Part shown: positions 62,120 through 64,000 of the stretch, in pieces
Layout of the letters: each line of letters opens with the position of its first letter
Numbering within the stretch: position 1 is the stretch's first letter
From: BACL27 sp947488385
GTDB taxonomy: Bacteria; Actinomycetota; Acidimicrobiia; Acidimicrobiales; Ilumatobacteraceae
Direction: 5' to 3'
Length of the DNA stretch: 64,000 bases
NCBI GenBank assembly: GCA_964203655.1
Contig: CAXNMJ010000005.1
Span: 1 to 64,000 of the forward strand
Position numbers and translations under genes: made by a program
The notes under the pieces: model-generated
What the model was told of the DNA's origin: nothing
Database searches by the model: none
What the model saw: only the letters and a program-made list of their open reading frames with translations

Positions 62120-62445
62120 TTTCGTTTGCGCTTTTTCTTCTTGTTTTTCTTTTCTTTGATCTCTGCGGCGATGTCACTTGCCATCGCATTAATGATCGCT
62201 TCGGCTTCGCTCAACACAGAGGCTGCCGTGCCATCTTTGACACTTATTGGCTCAAGTGGCGTCACAGCCGGCACGATCGTGCCGTGCGCCCAGCCGATAT
62301 CGACAGCACGATGATCGAACTTTGCACACTCATCGGGGCATCGCCATGGCGCATCAGGGGCAAGGTCGAGACGGCAGCGTCGCATCGCATCGCCGTTTGT
62401 GTAGGTGCGACTTTCGAAATGCTTGCATTCGGTTCGCATTGCCAT
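62116..62445 (-). CDS. Small cysteine-containing protein embedded in the SUF operon
   Basis: I do not recognise this 109-residue protein. Its N-terminal half has four cysteines, C7, C24, C36 and C40 (TECKHF, RRCRLDL, PWRCPDECAKF), spaced like a zinc-ribbon or small metal site. The middle contains VDIGWAHGTIVPAVTPLEP and a helix SEAEAIINAMASDIAAEI. The last 15 residues are nearly all Lys/Arg. It lies between sufB and sufD, 29 bases after sufB and overlapping sufD by 4 bases, so it is made with the SUF proteins. A metal- or cluster-binding accessory role is inference. Confidence 0.7.
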   Translation of the reverse strand: MAMRTECKHFESRTYTNGDAMRRCRLDLAPDAPWRCPDECAKFDHRAVDIGWAHGTIVPAVTPLEPISVKDGTAASVLSEAEAIINAMASDIAAEIKEKKNKKKKRKRK

Positions 62446-62474
62446 ATTTCGAATTTTACTTCAGTTGGCTAACT

Positions 62475-63872
62475 TCAGCCGACCGAGCCTTCCATTTGCA
62501 ACTCAATTAGTCGACTCCACTCAACGGCGTATTCCATTGGCAATGTGCGTGTGACCGGCTCGATAAAACCGTTGACGATCATGCTCATTGCTTGCTCTTG
62601 CGAAAGACCGCGACTCTGCAAGTAGAAGAGTTGTTCGTCGGCGATTTTTGAAACCGTTGCTTCGTGACCAATTTGTGCATCTTGAGCGCCTACTTCCATG
62701 TATGGAAAAGTGCGACTCTCGCTTTGTTCGTCAAGAATTAGGGCATCACATTGCACGTGACTCTTGCAGTTTGTTGCACCCTCTTCGACACGAACCAGAC
62801 CGCGGTAGGCGGTGATACCGCCGTCTTTAGAGATCGACTTTGAAACAATTTTTGATGACGTCTCGGGCGCGGCGTGAACCATTTTGGCGCCAGCATCTTG
62901 GTGCTGGCCGGCACCCGCATAAGCCACGGAGAGAACTTCGCCAGTGGCTTTTGGTCCCATTAGATAGACACTTGGATATTTCATCGTCAACTTTGAACCG
63001 ATGTTGCCGTCGATCCACTCCATGTGGCCTTCGGTTTCGACGCGTGCACGCTTGGTGACCAAGTTGTAAACGTTTGGTGACCAGTTTTGAATCGTCGTAT
63101 ACGTGACATGCGCGCTTGGCTTGACAACGATTTCGACAACAGCCGAATGCAACGAATCTTTTGTGTAGACCGGCGCTGAGCAACCTTCGATGTAATGAAC
63201 TTTCGAACCTTCGTCAGCGATAATCAGCGTTCGCTCAAACTGGCCGGCATTTTCAGAGTTGATTCTGAAGTAAGCCTGCAGCGGCATTTCGCATTCAACG
63301 CCCGGCGGAACATAAATAAATGAGCCACCCGACCAAACAGATGTGTTGAGTGCCGAAAACTTGTTGTCGCCCGGCGGAATTACCGTGCCGAAATATTGCT
63401 TGACAAGATCTGGATATTCGCGCAACGCAGTGTCCATGTCGCAAAACAAGATGCCAAGTTTTTCGAGATCTTCGCGATTGCGATGGAAGACAACTTCACT
63501 CTCGTACTGGGCGGTGACGCCAGCGAGATACTTTCGCTCAGCTTCTGGAATACCAAGTTTTTCGTATGTCTTGCGCATCTCTTCTGGCAGGTCTTCCCAT
63601 TCGTCGACTTGCGCTGTGGCCGGCTTCAAGTAGTAATAGATGTCTTGAAAGTCGATGTCTGGCATGTTGACGGCGAACCAGTCGAGCATCGGCTTTTTTT
63701 CAAAAGTCTGAAGTGATCGCAAACGCATTTTGCGCATCCACTCGGGCTCACCTTTCCACCACGAGATTTGCTCGACGACGCCCGTGTTTAATCCTTTGAC
63801 GGGTTCGAATGCATATTCAACTTCGTCGCTCCAACCGAGTTGGTACTTCGAAAGGTCGAGATCAAATGTCAC
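62475..63872 (-). CDS. sufB: Fe-S cluster assembly scaffold protein SufB
   Basis: A 465-residue SufB from GTG 63872, preceded by GAGGAG 7 bases upstream; the frame remains open to 63986 but the family start is TFDLDLSKYQLGW. It has FQDIYYYLKPA, VIPPGDNKFSALNTSVWSGGSFIYVPPGV, EGCSAPVYTKDSLHSAVVEI with the conserved acceptor cysteine region, GNIGSKLTMKYPSVYLMG, and the C-terminal beta-helix with NCKSHVQCDALILDEQS. SufB builds the nascent cluster with SufD and SufC. It opens the operon; a SufR-type regulator, if present, is outside the window. Confidence 0.94.
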   Translation of the reverse strand: MTFDLDLSKYQLGWSDEVEYAFEPVKGLNTGVVEQISWWKGEPEWMRKMRLRSLQTFEKKPMLDWFAVNMPDIDFQDIYYYLKPATAQVDEWEDLPEEMRKTYEKLGIPEAERKYLAGVTAQYESEVVFHRNREDLEKLGILFCDMDTALREYPDLVKQYFGTVIPPGDNKFSALNTSVWSGGSFIYVPPGVECEMPLQAYFRINSENAGQFERTLIIADEGSKVHYIEGCSAPVYTKDSLHSAVVEIVVKPSAHVTYTTIQNWSPNVYNLVTKRARVETEGHMEWIDGNIGSKLTMKYPSVYLMGPKATGEVLSVAYAGAGQHQDAGAKMVHAAPETSSKIVSKSISKDGGITAYRGLVRVEEGATNCKSHVQCDALILDEQSESRTFPYMEVGAQDAQIGHEATVSKIADEQLFYLQSRGLSQEQAMSMIVNGFIEPVTRTLPMEYAVEWSRLIELQMEGSVG

Positions 63873-64000
63873 TGAGCGTTCTCCTCGGGGTGAGTAATTA
63901 GCACTATCTGCATAGTAACAATTAACAGGCTTGAATGCGCAACCCCAGACTGGTTGTTCGGCACAGATAGCGTGACGATCTCTCATGGAACGCTTCGGTC
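63873..64000 (-). promoter_or_regulatory. Upstream region of the sufB operon
   Basis: The last 128 bases hold no gene I can support. They include the sufB ribosome binding site (GAGGAG, 63880-63885 on the plus numbering) and an AT-rich segment (63895-63930) with alternating TTAATT and TAATTA that could contain the promoter and a regulator site. I see no clear -35/-10 pair or palindrome. Confidence 0.35.

Overview
The window reads as a chromosome segment of an actinobacterium, most probably a freshwater planktonic member of the Acidimicrobiia. This placement is inference. It rests on an F420-type luciferase-like oxidoreductase, mycothiol-type enzymes (DsbA/Rv2466c-like and MDMPI domains), a homodimeric AceE pyruvate dehydrogenase, an actinobacterial SUF operon containing a Rieske protein, a TrkA/TrkA/APC-permease/OB-fold block that matches mycobacterial gene order as I remember it, and a heliorhodopsin. 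I recognised no tRNA, rRNA, CRISPR array or transposase. Genes are tightly packed, with many ATGA/GTGA/TAATG overlaps, and no gene-free stretch exceeds 300 bases.

Layout. 1-352: 3' end of prfC. 363-2523: YeeE/TsuA-type sulfur importer and an exported rhodanese. 2698-6322: heterodimeric ABC exporter. 6326-12266: F420-type oxidoreductase, thioesterase, amidase, membrane protein, M24 peptidase and pirin. 12263-16830: LipB-LipA, E2 and E3, i.e. lipoate supply together with the lipoate-using enzymes. 17053-21240: a lipoprotein redoxin with an in-frame UGA at its first redox cysteine (probable selenoprotein), then an OB-fold protein, two TrkA proteins and an APC permease. 21257-27249: epimerase, FAD oxidoreductase, SRPBCC, argJ, DUF3445 haem demethylase, SDR and RNase HI. 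27305-31655: aceE, a HhH-GPD repair protein and galE. 31672-38422: hydrolase, thiol enzymes, a broken glycosyltransferase, acyl-CoA dehydrogenase and an MBL-fold hydrolase. 38483-40934: sufC-sufS-sufU. 40955-43900: a compositionally distinct amino-sugar/glycosyltransferase cluster. 43950-48768: S9 peptidase, MBL-fold protein, and a marR-EamA operon divergent from doxX with paired operators. 48826-54142: DUF2889, heliorhodopsin, DUF4287/DUF1801, a CDF metal exporter inserted between a ybaK fragment and intact ybaK, an MFS transporter and phhB. 54238-59948: peptide ABC importer with a divergent binding protein. 60005-63872: sufB-X-sufD-Rieske-sufC.

Functional links. AceE (27305) and E2/E3 (13928-16830) probably form one pyruvate dehydrogenase complex, fed with lipoyl groups by LipB/LipA. 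The two SUF loci together supply scaffold, ATPase, desulfurase and U-type sulfur acceptor, with two different SufC ATPases. LipA, which needs Fe-S clusters, depends on them.

A caveat affects many entries. At least ten conserved genes carry single-base frame changes, almost all +1 insertions (for example near 17733, 19126-19234, 19709, 37018, 44360, 45040, 46647, 47650, 48165 and 58588). This looks like insertion-type sequencing or assembly error and not gene decay. It also makes two apparent gene fusions (LipB-LipA and DsbA-MDMPI) suspect. The UGA in the redoxin is different: both sides lie in the same frame and the codon falls exactly on a catalytic cysteine.
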